Of a DNA stretch of 17,361 bases, positions 9,323 through 16,089 are shown piece by piece. Made by a program: the position numbers and the translations under genes. Position 1 is the first letter of the stretch, and the number at the start of each line of letters is the position of its first letter. Origin of the DNA: JBDSLU01 sp039916225 (GTDB taxonomy: Bacteria > Acidobacteriota > Vicinamibacteria > Vicinamibacterales > Vicinamibacteraceae); assembly GCA_039916225.1 (NCBI GenBank), contig JBDSLU010000062.1, forward strand, positions 1-17,361. The letters are read 5' to 3'. A model generated the notes under the pieces. It did not search any database. It saw nothing but the letters and a program-made list of their open reading frames with translations, and was not told the DNA's origin.

Positions 9323-10741
9323 CTACTTGGACGCGGCCAGCAGGCGGCGGATCTCGGCCGGTGCGTCGGCCCGGGACACGGTCACCTGGACCCGGTTCTT
9401 CAGGTCTTTCAGCGTCACGGTGCGCGCCGCCGCCTCGTCCTCGCCGACCAGGGCGGCGACCCGGACCCCGATGGTCTCGGCGTACTTGAACTGCTTGCCC
9501 GGCTTGTCGACCTCGGGATAGAGGACGACGCGCGGGCCAAGCTCGCCGGCGGCGCTCGGCATCCGCAGCTCGCCGGCCAACGCCAGCGCATCCGCCTGGG
9601 CCGCCTCACTCCACTGCAGCACCATGACGTCGGCCGCCGCGGCTTCGAGGTCGGGCGGGAACATGCCGCGCTCCCCCATCACCACGAGGATGCGCTCCAG
9701 CCCCAGCGAAAAGCCGCACGCCGGTACCGCGTCGCCGCGGAACATGCCGACCAGGTTGTCGTAGCGGCCGCCGCCGCCGAGACTGCCGGCGAGGTCGGGC
9801 ACCGCGATTTCCATGATGGCGCCGGTGTAGTAAGACAGCCCGCGCGCCAGCGACGGATCGAGCTGGAGGCGGCCGCCGGCCGACGTCGCAGCGGACAGTC
9901 GCTCGATCGTGGCGAGGGTGTCGAGCGCGCCCTGGCCGACGGCGTGATCGCCGAGCCTGGTCCGCAGGGCCGCGAAGACGTCGGCGTTGGTCGGCGAGGG
10001 GACGCCGGCGACGAGGAAGTCGGTCAGGAACAAGCCGATCGACGCGTCCGCGGCGGCGCGGGTGATGCCGCGCCCTTCCATGTCGGCGACGACTTCGTCC
10101 GGCGTGACCTTGCCCAGCTTGTCGAGCGCGACGAGAGCGTCGGTGTGCTTGTCGGCCGGCACGGTCGCGACATCGAGGAGCGCGGTGAGCAGTTGGCGGT
10201 GGTTGATGCGGACGGTGAAGGTCGAGAAGCCGAGCGCGATCAGCGCGTCTGCCGCTGCCGCGCAGAGTTCCACCTCGACGACCGGCGAGGTCGAACCGAG
10301 CACGTCGACGTCGCACTGGTAGAACTCGCGGAAGCGGCCCCGGGCCGGCCGATCCGCCCGCCACACCGGCTGAATCTGGTACCGCTTGAAGAACTTCGGC
10401 AGCGTCCGGTGCTCGGCGACGACGCGCGCCAGCGGCACGGTGAGGTCGTAGCGGAGCGCCAGGTCGGCGAACTCGATGCGCTCGCCTTCGCCGGCCGGCT
10501 TCTCGAGCGCGCGCTGCAATTCGGCCCCGCGCTTCAGAATCCGGAAGACGAGCTGATTGCCCTCTTCGCCGTACTTGCCGAGCAGCGTCTCGAGGTTCTC
10601 GACAGCCGGCGTCTCGAGCGGCTCGAAGCCGTAGCGCTCGTAGACCGAAGCAATCGTCTGGATCACGAAGCGCCGGCGGCGGACGTCGCCGGGCAGGAAG
10701 TCGCGCATGCCGCGCGCAGGTTGGGTCGAGGCTTTGGACAT
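9323..10741 (-). CDS. hisS: Histidyl-tRNA synthetase
   Basis: Class IIa synthetase charging tRNA-His. 472 residues, longer than E. coli HisRS (424). Visible: N-terminal GMRDFLPGDV (11-20); motif 1 region YGFEPLETPAVE (37-48); YDLTVPLARVVA (98-109); motif 2 RGRFREFYQCDVDVLG (134-149); histidine-binding loop LARGLSYYTG (298-307), where the usual RGLDYY aspartate is serine; GGGGRYDNLVGMF (322-334); motif 3 CGFSLGLERIL (342-352); and a C-terminal anticodon-binding domain (about 365-465). The motif 2 and histidine-loop wording is closer to eukaryotic or Bacteroidetes-type HisRS than to the E. coli type. This is the first gene of the minus-strand cluster, and its promoter must lie in the 209-nt divergent gap shared with the BON gene at 10951. 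A weak TAACGT (complement of 10787-10792) is the best -10 candidate I see. Confidence 0.96.
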   Translation of the reverse strand: MSKASTQPARGMRDFLPGDVRRRRFVIQTIASVYERYGFEPLETPAVENLETLLGKYGEEGNQLVFRILKRGAELQRALEKPAGEGERIEFADLALRYDLTVPLARVVAEHRTLPKFFKRYQIQPVWRADRPARGRFREFYQCDVDVLGSTSPVVEVELCAAAADALIALGFSTFTVRINHRQLLTALLDVATVPADKHTDALVALDKLGKVTPDEVVADMEGRGITRAAADASIGLFLTDFLVAGVPSPTNADVFAALRTRLGDHAVGQGALDTLATIERLSAATSAGGRLQLDPSLARGLSYYTGAIMEIAVPDLAGSLGGGGRYDNLVGMFRGDAVPACGFSLGLERILVVMGERGMFPPDLEAAAADVMVLQWSEAAQADALALAGELRMPSAAGELGPRVVLYPEVDKPGKQFKYAETIGVRVAALVGEDEAAARTVTLKDLKNRVQVTVSRADAPAEIRRLLAASK

Positions 10742-10875
10742 CGAATGCGGTCGCCCGGCGCCGCCGATCGGCGCGAGGGGCTCTCTACGTTACACGCCCC
10801 CGCTGGCGGACACCTAACCCGGCGGCGGTGCCGCGGCGGCTCGGCTGTGAGCCCACGCCCGAGGTCCGGAGGAGC

Positions 10876-10891
10876 CGGCACGGCCTTTGCC
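10876..10891 (+). promoter_or_regulatory. Sigma-54 (RpoN) -24/-12 promoter, copy 1, for the first BON gene
   Basis: The sequence CGGCACGG, then CCT, then TTGCC fits the sigma-54 consensus TGGCACG-N4-TTGC(A/T). The GG sits at 10877-10878 and the GC at 10889-10890, exactly 12 nt apart as -24/-12 elements require. It departs from consensus at the leading T (C here) and the last base (C here). The predicted transcription start is near 10902, giving a leader of about 49 nt before the ATG at 10951. A near-identical copy lies upstream of the second BON gene at 14717. Outside the core the two also share TTGCCCTT and a TGCGC at the same offset. Activator sites and RpoN itself are not visible in this window. 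Confidence 0.65.
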
Positions 10892-10950
10892 CTTCATCCC
10901 GGTGCGCCGTGCCATGGTGGTATCGAGGCGCCCATTAGTGGAGGCCACGG

Positions 10951-11292
10951 ATGTTCAACATGCGAAACCATTCGTTCACGCGCGCGGTAATCACGGGCGG
11001 CCTGCTGAGCCTGGCGGTCGCGGTGGCGGACACCCACGCGGCGCCGGTCGTCACGGCTCAGGCGACGCAAGCGACCCCGGACGCCGAACTGGTAGCCAAG
11101 ATCCGCAAGGCCATCGGCGACGACAAGACCATCGCCGCCTACGCCGAGACGCTGAAGATCATCGCCAGCGACGGCTTGGTGTCGCTGAAGGGCGACGTGA
11201 AATCCGACGCTGACAAGAAGGCCATCGGCCAGAAGGCCGACGACATCGCCGGCGCCAAGAACGTCATGAACAACCTGCTCGTGACGTCCTGA
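10951..11292 (+). CDS. Secreted BON-domain protein (paralog 1)
   Basis: 113-residue protein with an N-terminal signal peptide: basic start RNH, hydrophobic core AVITGGLLSLAVAVA, likely cleavage after THA or THAA (30-31). A single BON domain (about 45-112) follows, with the family's V-x-L-x-G-x-V strand as VSLKGDV. BON domains are thought to bind phospholipid or interface with membranes (OsmY-like periplasmic proteins). The likely location is the periplasm. The start is supported by GGAGG (10940-10944) six bases before the ATG. Across the 67-residue BON core it is about 45% identical (30/67 by hand alignment) to the product of 14849-15280, and the signal peptides also resemble each other. A sigma-54-type promoter lies upstream. 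Precise function unknown. Confidence 0.85.
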   Translation: MFNMRNHSFTRAVITGGLLSLAVAVADTHAAPVVTAQATQATPDAELVAKIRKAIGDDKTIAAYAETLKIIASDGLVSLKGDVKSDADKKAIGQKADDIAGAKNVMNNLLVTS

Positions 11293-11403
11293 GCCGGCAA
11301 ACCTGCGCCGGGCACCCACTAGCGCGACACGCGCTCCGTGCCGGCTCGACTCGACCCGGCGTCACCCTCGTGGGGCGCCGGGTCATTCGCGTACCCGGAC
11401 GCG
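11293..11403. other. Non-coding stretch before the hydrolase remnant
   Basis: About 110 nt between the BON gene's stop and the first recognisable codon of the broken hydrolase. I see no terminator with a T-tract, no Shine-Dalgarno and no recognisable piece of the hydrolase's missing N-terminus in any single frame, though short scrambled remnants cannot be excluded by eye. Confidence 0.4.
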
Positions 11404-11811
11404 GGCAGCCTGCCCGTCGTCTACGTCAACGACACCTTCGGGCAATGGCGTTCCGACCGTCGGTGCACGGTGGCCCACTGCACCGCCAAGGCCTCGAAGG
11501 GCCGCCGCGCCTCGCTCTGCCTGCGGCCGACCCAGGACGACTTCTTCGTGCTGAAGCCGAAGCACTCCGGCTTCTACGACACCACGCTCGAGACGCTGCT
11601 CGATGACCTGAGGGTCCGCCGCGTGATCGTGACGGGCATCGCCGGGAATCTGCGTGCTCTTCACGGCCAACGATGCCTACATGCGCGGCCTGAAGATCTC
11701 GCGCCGGCGGATTGCATCGTCTCGAACACGCGGCTGACAACGAGGCGGCACTGCGCCAGATCGAGCTGGTCCTGAAGGGCGACGTCGCCCCGTCGGACCA
11801 GCTGTCGTTCA
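11404..11811 (+). pseudogene. Broken isochorismatase-family cysteine hydrolase
   Basis: Remnant of a cysteine hydrolase of the isochorismatase-like superfamily. Readable pieces in order: LPVVYVNDTFGQWRSD (from about 11410), DDFFVLKPKHSGFYDTTLETLLDDL, VRRVIVTGIAGN (ends 11649), then after a frame change CVLFTANDAYMRGLKI (from 11651), after a second APADCIVSNT (11701-11730), and after a third ADNEAALRQIELVLKGDV (from 11733). Keeping the protein intact needs three deletions (-2 near 11650, -1 near 11700, -1 near 11732). The N-terminal part with the catalytic aspartate is missing. The lysine (VLKPK) survives; the catalytic cysteine is out of frame with it. A 145-codon open frame at 11338-11775 is this remnant and I do not treat it as a working gene. 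The indels could partly be assembly errors, but the missing 5' third argues for real decay. Confidence 0.8.
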
Positions 11812-11823
11812 CACGGCCCAGCG

Positions 11824-14628
11824 TCAGTTCGAGCGCAGGAACGCGACCACGTCCGCCACGTCCTGCTCGGTGAGCCCGAGCTGCGCCGCGCTCATCATCA
11901 GCGAGGTCGGCATGCGCCGGCGCGAGCCGATCCGCGTCGCCGGGATGATCTGCGTGACGCCGCCCATGCTGCGCACCATCAGCGGATCGCCCTGCTTGAT
12001 CAGCAGGCCCTGAATCGTCAGGCCGTCGTTGGTGCGGATCTCGGCGCCGTCGTAGCCCGAGGCGATGTCGGCGCTCGGGTTGATCAGCGCGGTGGCGATC
12101 ACATCGGCCGACTTGCCACGGCCCCAGCCGTCGAGCGCCGGTCCCAGTTCCGCGCCGACGCCACTGAACTGGTGGCACATCTGGCAGCGCGTCGCCGTTT
12201 CCTTGCCTTTCTTCGCATCACCGGTCAGCTTGGCGACCGCGGCAATGGACAGCTCCGGCAGACCGGCCGGCGCCACCGGCACCGTCGCTTCACGCAGTGT
12301 GATGGTGTCCGGATCGTAGATGCCGGCAACCTTGAGGGCCGGACGCAGGTTGTGCGACGTCCAGCTGCTCGACATGCGGTTCAGCAGCCACCACGTCGCC
12401 GGCTCCTTCAACGCGCTGTCGGGTTCAGCCAGCGTCAGCATCGCCTTCGACGCCGCGGGGTCGTCGACGAACGCGAGCGCGTCCATCGCCAGCTTGCGAT
12501 CGGCGGCCGAGAGCTTGGTCGAGCGGGCGCGGGTCAGCAGGTCGGGCACGGCGGCCGGAACATGCAGCCGCCAGGCAAGATTGACGAACTTGGCGTCCCA
12601 CGTCAGCGGATCGGCCTTGATGCCCGGCTCCTTGCGCAGCCGATCGTAGAGCGCCGCCTCTTTCTTGGTCGCGCCGGTGCCGAGCGCTTCGAGGTACGTC
12701 CGATCCTGCCCGTCGTAGCCGTGCGCGAGCGCGACGAGGAGATCGAGCGACTTCTCGGCCGGCTGATCGCGCAGCGACAGTGCGACCTCACGCCGGACAC
12801 CGGAATCCTTGTCCCTGGCCAGCTTGGCGGCGACCGGCAGCACGTCGAGGCCGGCCCGGCGCATGGCCCGGTAGGCGGCGATCCGCATCGCCGGCTCCGA
12901 CTGCGACTCGGGCGAACCGGCACGCTTCAGTCCCTCGGGGCCGAGCTGATACAACAGATAGAGCGCACGGGCGCGAATGAAGCGGTTCGAATCGCCGAGC
13001 AGCGCCGCGACCGGACCGACCGCCGCCGCGCCGCGCGCCTTCAGGGCGTTGAAGCCGATGGCGCGCACGTTCACCGACGGGGAGCGCAGCGCCGTGATCT
13101 GTCCCTCGAGGGTGTTGGCGTCGAATGCCGGCGGCCGCGACACGAAGCCCTTCGGCGCGATGCGGTAGATGGCGCCGGCCGTCTCGTTGTCGAGATCCTG
13201 GTGGCCGCCGACGCGGGCGTCGATCCAGTCGGTGACGTAGATTGCGCCGTCCGGGCCGACCGTGACGTCCGAGGGACGGAACAGCGTCGCGACCGCGCTC
13301 GTGACGCTGCCGCCGCCGCCGAGGAAGTCCGAACCGGCGTACTTCTGCTCCTTGTTCGAGGTGACGAAGATCTTCCGATCGAGCGCGAAGTTGGCGCCGG
13401 ACGGCTTCGGCTGATAGGAGAACACTTCGTTGCGGCCGGCTTCGGCCGCCAGGAAGGTGCCTTCCCAGGCCGCACCGAGCGCGCCGTTCTCGTAGAAGGC
13501 GTTGCCGGTCGGCGAGCCGCCACCGTAGACGTCGCCGAACGGCGTCATGCCCGGATCGTCCTGCCGCCACTCGGCCGTCGGGGTCGACTGCCCCGGCCGG
13601 CGATCCGCCTGCCAGGCGCGCTGCCCGTCGTTCGACGAGAAGCCGAAGTTGGCGTACTCCATCACGTAGCTGACGCGGCACGCCGGCGGATCGTCGTTGT
13701 CGTTCTGAAAGACGTCACCGAACGAGTTGATCGACTGCTCGTAGCTGTTGCGGTAGTTGTTGCCGATGATCTCGGCGTTGGTGCCGTCGGCGTTCATCCG
13801 CACCGTGAAACCACCGACGTAGGTGTGGCCGTCGTCGCTCGGCTTGCCGGCCAGCGCGTTCTGGTCGTTCGGGTTCTTGAACGGGCCGACCGGGCCGTCG
13901 CGGTAGGCGCCGAAGGAGCGGAACGTCTTGCCCGACTTGTCGGTGAACATCCCGCCGGTGTTGCCCTGGTTGAACATCCACTTGCCGTCGGGGCCGACGG
14001 TGACCGAGTGCAGCGAGTGGTCGTGGTTCTTGCCCTGGAAGCCGGTGAGGAGCACCTCGCGCTTGTCGACGGCCGGATCGAAGCGCAGATTGCGATCGAC
14101 GTCCGTGTAGACGATCAGGTCGGGCGGCTGTGACACCACCACCTTGTTGTCGATGACGGCGACGCCGAGCGGCGCCACCAGGTCGACCTCCTGGACGAAG
14201 GTCCAGGTCTTGTCCGCCTTGCCGTCCTTGTCGGTGTCCTCGAGGACGACGATGCGATCGCCCTCGGGCTGTCGCGCGTGGTGCGATCGATAGCGCACGC
14301 CCTCGGCGACCCAGATGCGGCCGTCGCGATCGATGTCCATGTTGGTCGGGTTGTGCAGCATGGGCGTCTCGGCCCACAGCGTGACCTCGAGCCCGTCCGG
14401 CACGCTGAACAGCTCGAGCGGCACGTGCGTCACCGAGACGGTCTGGACCGGCTGCGGCCGCGGCGGCCCACCCGGCCCGCCTGGCCCACCCGGCCCGCCT
14501 GGCCCACCCTGTGGCGGTGGCGCTGCTGGCGGCTGCTGCGGCGCGGCGGCGTGCGGCGGCGCCACGGTGGTCAGCACCAGCACGAACGACAACAAGGCGA
14601 ACTGTCGGAACCCGATCGGTTGGGGCAT
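11824..14628 (-). CDS. Secreted propeller/HEAT-repeat protein with C-terminal haem c ('membrane-bound dehydrogenase' type)
   Basis: 934-residue exported protein of the Planctomycete/Verrucomicrobia/Acidobacteria family with a PQQ-dehydrogenase-like propeller, HEAT repeats and a c-type cytochrome end (the TIGR02604/TIGR02603 architecture, recognised from memory). Visible: signal peptide with hydrophobic core FALLSFVLVLTTVA and AAA near 27-29; Pro/Gly linker (30-60) with a (GGP)n run; a propeller domain starting at LELFSVPDGLEVTLWAETPM (71-90) with metal-site-like DTDKDGKAD (131-139) and WVAEGVRYR; alpha-helical repeats about 500-720; and haem-attachment CQMCH (815-819), with Met906 in the MPTSLM motif as a possible axial ligand. 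Likely a periplasmic oxidoreductase for a sugar or alcohol, passing electrons to haem c; substrate unknown. No strong Shine-Dalgarno; TATAGT (complement of 14637-14642) is a weak -10 candidate. It faces the broken hydrolase tail to tail and diverges from the second BON gene. Confidence 0.88.
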   Translation of the reverse strand: MPQPIGFRQFALLSFVLVLTTVAPPHAAAPQQPPAAPPPQGGPGGPGGPGGPGGPPRPQPVQTVSVTHVPLELFSVPDGLEVTLWAETPMLHNPTNMDIDRDGRIWVAEGVRYRSHHARQPEGDRIVVLEDTDKDGKADKTWTFVQEVDLVAPLGVAVIDNKVVVSQPPDLIVYTDVDRNLRFDPAVDKREVLLTGFQGKNHDHSLHSVTVGPDGKWMFNQGNTGGMFTDKSGKTFRSFGAYRDGPVGPFKNPNDQNALAGKPSDDGHTYVGGFTVRMNADGTNAEIIGNNYRNSYEQSINSFGDVFQNDNDDPPACRVSYVMEYANFGFSSNDGQRAWQADRRPGQSTPTAEWRQDDPGMTPFGDVYGGGSPTGNAFYENGALGAAWEGTFLAAEAGRNEVFSYQPKPSGANFALDRKIFVTSNKEQKYAGSDFLGGGGSVTSAVATLFRPSDVTVGPDGAIYVTDWIDARVGGHQDLDNETAGAIYRIAPKGFVSRPPAFDANTLEGQITALRSPSVNVRAIGFNALKARGAAAVGPVAALLGDSNRFIRARALYLLYQLGPEGLKRAGSPESQSEPAMRIAAYRAMRRAGLDVLPVAAKLARDKDSGVRREVALSLRDQPAEKSLDLLVALAHGYDGQDRTYLEALGTGATKKEAALYDRLRKEPGIKADPLTWDAKFVNLAWRLHVPAAVPDLLTRARSTKLSAADRKLAMDALAFVDDPAASKAMLTLAEPDSALKEPATWWLLNRMSSSWTSHNLRPALKVAGIYDPDTITLREATVPVAPAGLPELSIAAVAKLTGDAKKGKETATRCQMCHQFSGVGAELGPALDGWGRGKSADVIATALINPSADIASGYDGAEIRTNDGLTIQGLLIKQGDPLMVRSMGGVTQIIPATRIGSRRRMPTSLMMSAAQLGLTEQDVADVVAFLRSN
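14465..14509. repeat. 18-bp tandem repeat (2.5 copies) coding for a Gly-Gly-Pro linker
   Basis: The unit GGCCCACCCGGCCCGCCT appears at 14465-14482 and 14483-14500, with half a copy at 14501-14509. On the minus strand it encodes the GGP repeats at residues 42-56 of the propeller/haem protein, just after the signal peptide. Each unit is itself two near-identical 9-bp halves. It is an in-frame, slippage-prone low-complexity linker that could vary in length between strains. Confidence 0.85.
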
Positions 14629-14716
14629 AGGCGCTCACTATACCCACGCAACCCGACGATGCGAGCGGCAACCTCAAGTGCTGGTCGCCAACAATCTGAC
14701 CTCAACCGTGTGGTTC

Positions 14717-14732
14717 CGGCACGGATGTTGCC
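14717..14732 (+). promoter_or_regulatory. Sigma-54 (RpoN) -24/-12 promoter, copy 2, for the second BON gene
   Basis: CGGCACGG, then ATG, then TTGCC matches the sigma-54 consensus with GG at 14718-14719 and GC at 14730-14731 (12 nt apart). It shares all core bases with the copy at 10876, differing only in the three spacer bases. The predicted start of transcription is near 14743, leaving a leader of about 106 nt before the ATG at 14849. It sits in the 220-nt divergent region between the propeller/haem gene and the BON gene, oriented toward the BON gene. No enhancer site could be picked out by eye in the roughly 90 nt upstream. Confidence 0.65.
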
Positions 14733-14848
14733 CTTGTTGTTGCTGCGCAGCGGCGCCTGTGGAACGAAGCACCACTGCCGGGTAACGCGCTTCACGAATG
14801 GAGCGCGCGGCACATCCAGAGTCGTCCGCCGCACTGGAGAAGGAACCC

Positions 14849-15280
14849 ATGCAGCAATTCAGATATCGCTCGTTCGCACACGCCGCGGTGTTTGGCGGCG
14901 TCCTCAGTCTGATGGCCGGCTCGGCCTTCGCGCAGACGGCCCCCGACAACACCAAGGTCAACAAACGCGATCGCGCCGACGGCGCGCTCACCGCGGACCA
15001 GCAGAAAGAGAACGCCCCGGATCGCGAAATCGCCAAGAAGATCCGCGCCGCCCTCACCGACGACGACACGCTGTCGACCTACGCACAGAACATCAAGATC
15101 ATCGTGCGCGACGGCAAGGTGACCCTCAAGGGTCCGGTGCGCACCGCGGCCGAGAAGACCGCCGTCGCCGCCAAGGCGATCGAGGTTGCCGGTAAGGACC
15201 ACGTGGTCAACAGCCTCTCGATCGCCCCTGACAAGGACAAGGTGAAGGACACGGACAAGGAGAAGCCGAAGACCCGCTAG
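14849..15280 (+). CDS. Secreted BON-domain protein (paralog 2)
   Basis: 143-residue protein with signal peptide (RYRSFAHAAVFGGVLSLMAG, cleavage after AFA at residue 28), a charged linker (about 29-60), one BON domain (REIAKKIRAALTDDDT to VVNSLSI) and a Lys/Asp-rich tail. The BON signature strand is VTLKGPV. Likely periplasmic and membrane-associated, by analogy with OsmY-type BON proteins; exact role unknown. I chose the ATG at 14849 over the in-frame ATG at 14798 because only the shorter form places the signal peptide at the N-terminus, and AGGA (14841-14844) with GGAG just before it gives a ribosome-binding site. It is a paralog of the BON gene at 10951 and shares a sigma-54-type promoter with it. 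A stress-like gene follows 43 nt downstream, probably on the same transcript. Confidence 0.85.
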   Translation: MQQFRYRSFAHAAVFGGVLSLMAGSAFAQTAPDNTKVNKRDRADGALTADQQKENAPDREIAKKIRAALTDDDTLSTYAQNIKIIVRDGKVTLKGPVRTAAEKTAVAAKAIEVAGKDHVVNSLSIAPDKDKVKDTDKEKPKTR

Positions 15281-15323
15281 GGCCTGGCTTCCCATCCGCC
15301 TCACCACAGCAGGAGAGACACAC

Positions 15324-15887
15324 ATGACTTCAGAGAAGAGCACGTCCGTTTTCGGCATCTACCCCAGCGCGACCGCCGCGGATCAAGCCGCCGGATCCCT
15401 CGTCGCCGCGGGCTTCCGTAACGACGACATCTCGGTGCTGGCGCCCGACCAGAACAGCCCCCGCGAACTCGGCACGGAGAAGGCCACCAAGGCGCCGGAA
15501 GGCGCCGCGACCGGTGCCGCCGCGGGTGGCGCCCTCGGCGGCACGCTTGGTCTCCTCGCCGGCATCGGTGCGTTGGCGATCCCGGGCCTCGGGCCCTTCA
15601 TCGCCGCGGGCCCGATCGTCGGCGCCCTGGCCGGTCTCGGTGCCGGCGGCGCGGTCGGCGGTTTCACCGGCGCGCTGATCGGCATGGGCATCCCCGAGTA
15701 CGAGGCCAAGCGCTACGAAGGCCGCGTGAAGGACGGTGGCGTGCTGCTGTCCGTGCACACCGGCACGTCGGAGCGGGTCAAGGTGGCCAAGGACATCCTC
15801 GAACGCACCGGCGCCGAGGACATCTCGTCGTCGTGGGAGGCGGGCGCCGATCAGCCGGCGGCCGCGCGGACGACCGGCCGCTACTAG
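15324..15887 (+). CDS. General-stress-like protein with glycine-rich hydrophobic core (YflT/GSP17M-type)
   Basis: 187 residues. The N-terminal part (about 8-42: VFGIYPSATAADQAAGSLVAAGF...DISVLAP) looks like the YflT/GSP17M stress-protein fold. A glycine/alanine-rich hydrophobic region (61-121, e.g. GALGGTLGLLAGIGALAIPG, 69-88) suggests a membrane-inserting hairpin of the glycine-zipper kind. The C-terminal part has GIPEYEAKRYEGRVKDGGVLLSVHT (122-146), a common signature in this group, followed by an amphipathic helix. There is no signal peptide, so it probably sits at the inner membrane with its ends in the cytoplasm. AGGAG (15311-15315) lies 8 nt before the ATG. With only 43 nt from the BON gene and a terminator just downstream, the two probably form one transcript. 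The molecular function of the family is not known. Confidence 0.75.
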   Translation: MTSEKSTSVFGIYPSATAADQAAGSLVAAGFRNDDISVLAPDQNSPRELGTEKATKAPEGAATGAAAGGALGGTLGLLAGIGALAIPGLGPFIAAGPIVGALAGLGAGGAVGGFTGALIGMGIPEYEAKRYEGRVKDGGVLLSVHTGTSERVKVAKDILERTGAEDISSSWEAGADQPAAARTTGRY

Positions 15888-15910
15888 GCTAGCCACCAAT
15901 AACTCTTGAG

Positions 15911-15952
15911 GCGAGCCGCTTTTCGAGCGCCCCTTTGGCGTTCGAGGCTCGC
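15911..15952 (+). other. Stem-loop in the 3' UTR ahead of the terminator
   Basis: GCGAGCC (15911-15917) pairs with GGCTCGC (15946-15952), and TCGAGCGCC (15923-15931) pairs with GGCGTTCGA (15937-15945) with one G-U pair, leaving a 5-base loop (CCTTT) and a 5-base bulge (GCTTT) on the 5' side. It abuts the terminator one base downstream. No T-tract of its own follows. It could protect the mRNA 3' end or be part of a short structured RNA. Confidence 0.6.
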
Positions 15953-15953
15953 G

Positions 15954-15993
15954 GGCCCGGCGTCGCTGGACAGAGCGACGTCGGGCCTTTTTT
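15954..15993 (+). terminator. Rho-independent terminator after the BON/stress transcript
   Basis: A 14-bp stem (15954-15967 with 15974-15987, one G-U wobble) and a 6-base loop GGACAG, followed directly by six T (15988-15993). This is a textbook intrinsic terminator 66 nt after the stress gene's stop. It separates this unit from the glycerol-3-phosphate dehydrogenase gene. Confidence 0.93.
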
Positions 15994-16089
15994 ACGTGTC
16001 GACGCCGAGCGCCCGTGCCCGATCGTTCGAGGCGACAACTTCACAGCCCGTCTTACCCCCTTTTCTCCAGACCCGCCAATGCTTTATCT

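Noticed and set aside
10762..10773. Palindrome CGCCGATCGGCG upstream of hisS
   Set aside because: Made only of common GC-rich words with GATC in the centre; expected by chance in this composition, and there is no T-box or attenuator context.
9314..10990. Plus-strand open frame of 558 codons opposite hisS, running into the BON gene
   Set aside because: Antisense to all HisRS motifs and overlaps the BON promoter and start region in another frame.
12172..14133. Plus-strand open frame of 653 codons opposite the propeller/haem gene
   Set aside because: The minus strand shows signal peptide, propeller, HEAT repeats and CxxCH in order; the plus frame shows only low-complexity Arg/Val/Gly-rich sequence.
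14761..14786. GGAAC ... GTAAC pair resembling an ECF sigma promoter before the second BON gene
   Set aside because: The -10 half is a poor match, no similar pair lies before the paralog, and the sigma-54 element explains both genes better.
14798..14848. N-terminal extension of the second BON protein from an upstream ATG
   Set aside because: It would bury the signal peptide behind 17 residues; the Shine-Dalgarno and signal peptide fit the ATG at 14849.
15281..15323. TGGC ... CGCC in the gap before the stress gene as a third sigma-54 promoter
   Set aside because: GG and GC are spaced correctly but CACG and TTGC are not matched; co-transcription with the BON gene is simpler.
15911..15993. tRNA or other known structured RNA gene in the 3' UTR (GTTCGA-like string present)
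   Set aside because: There is no acceptor, anticodon or D-arm arrangement; the pairing is two simple hairpins ending in a T-tract.
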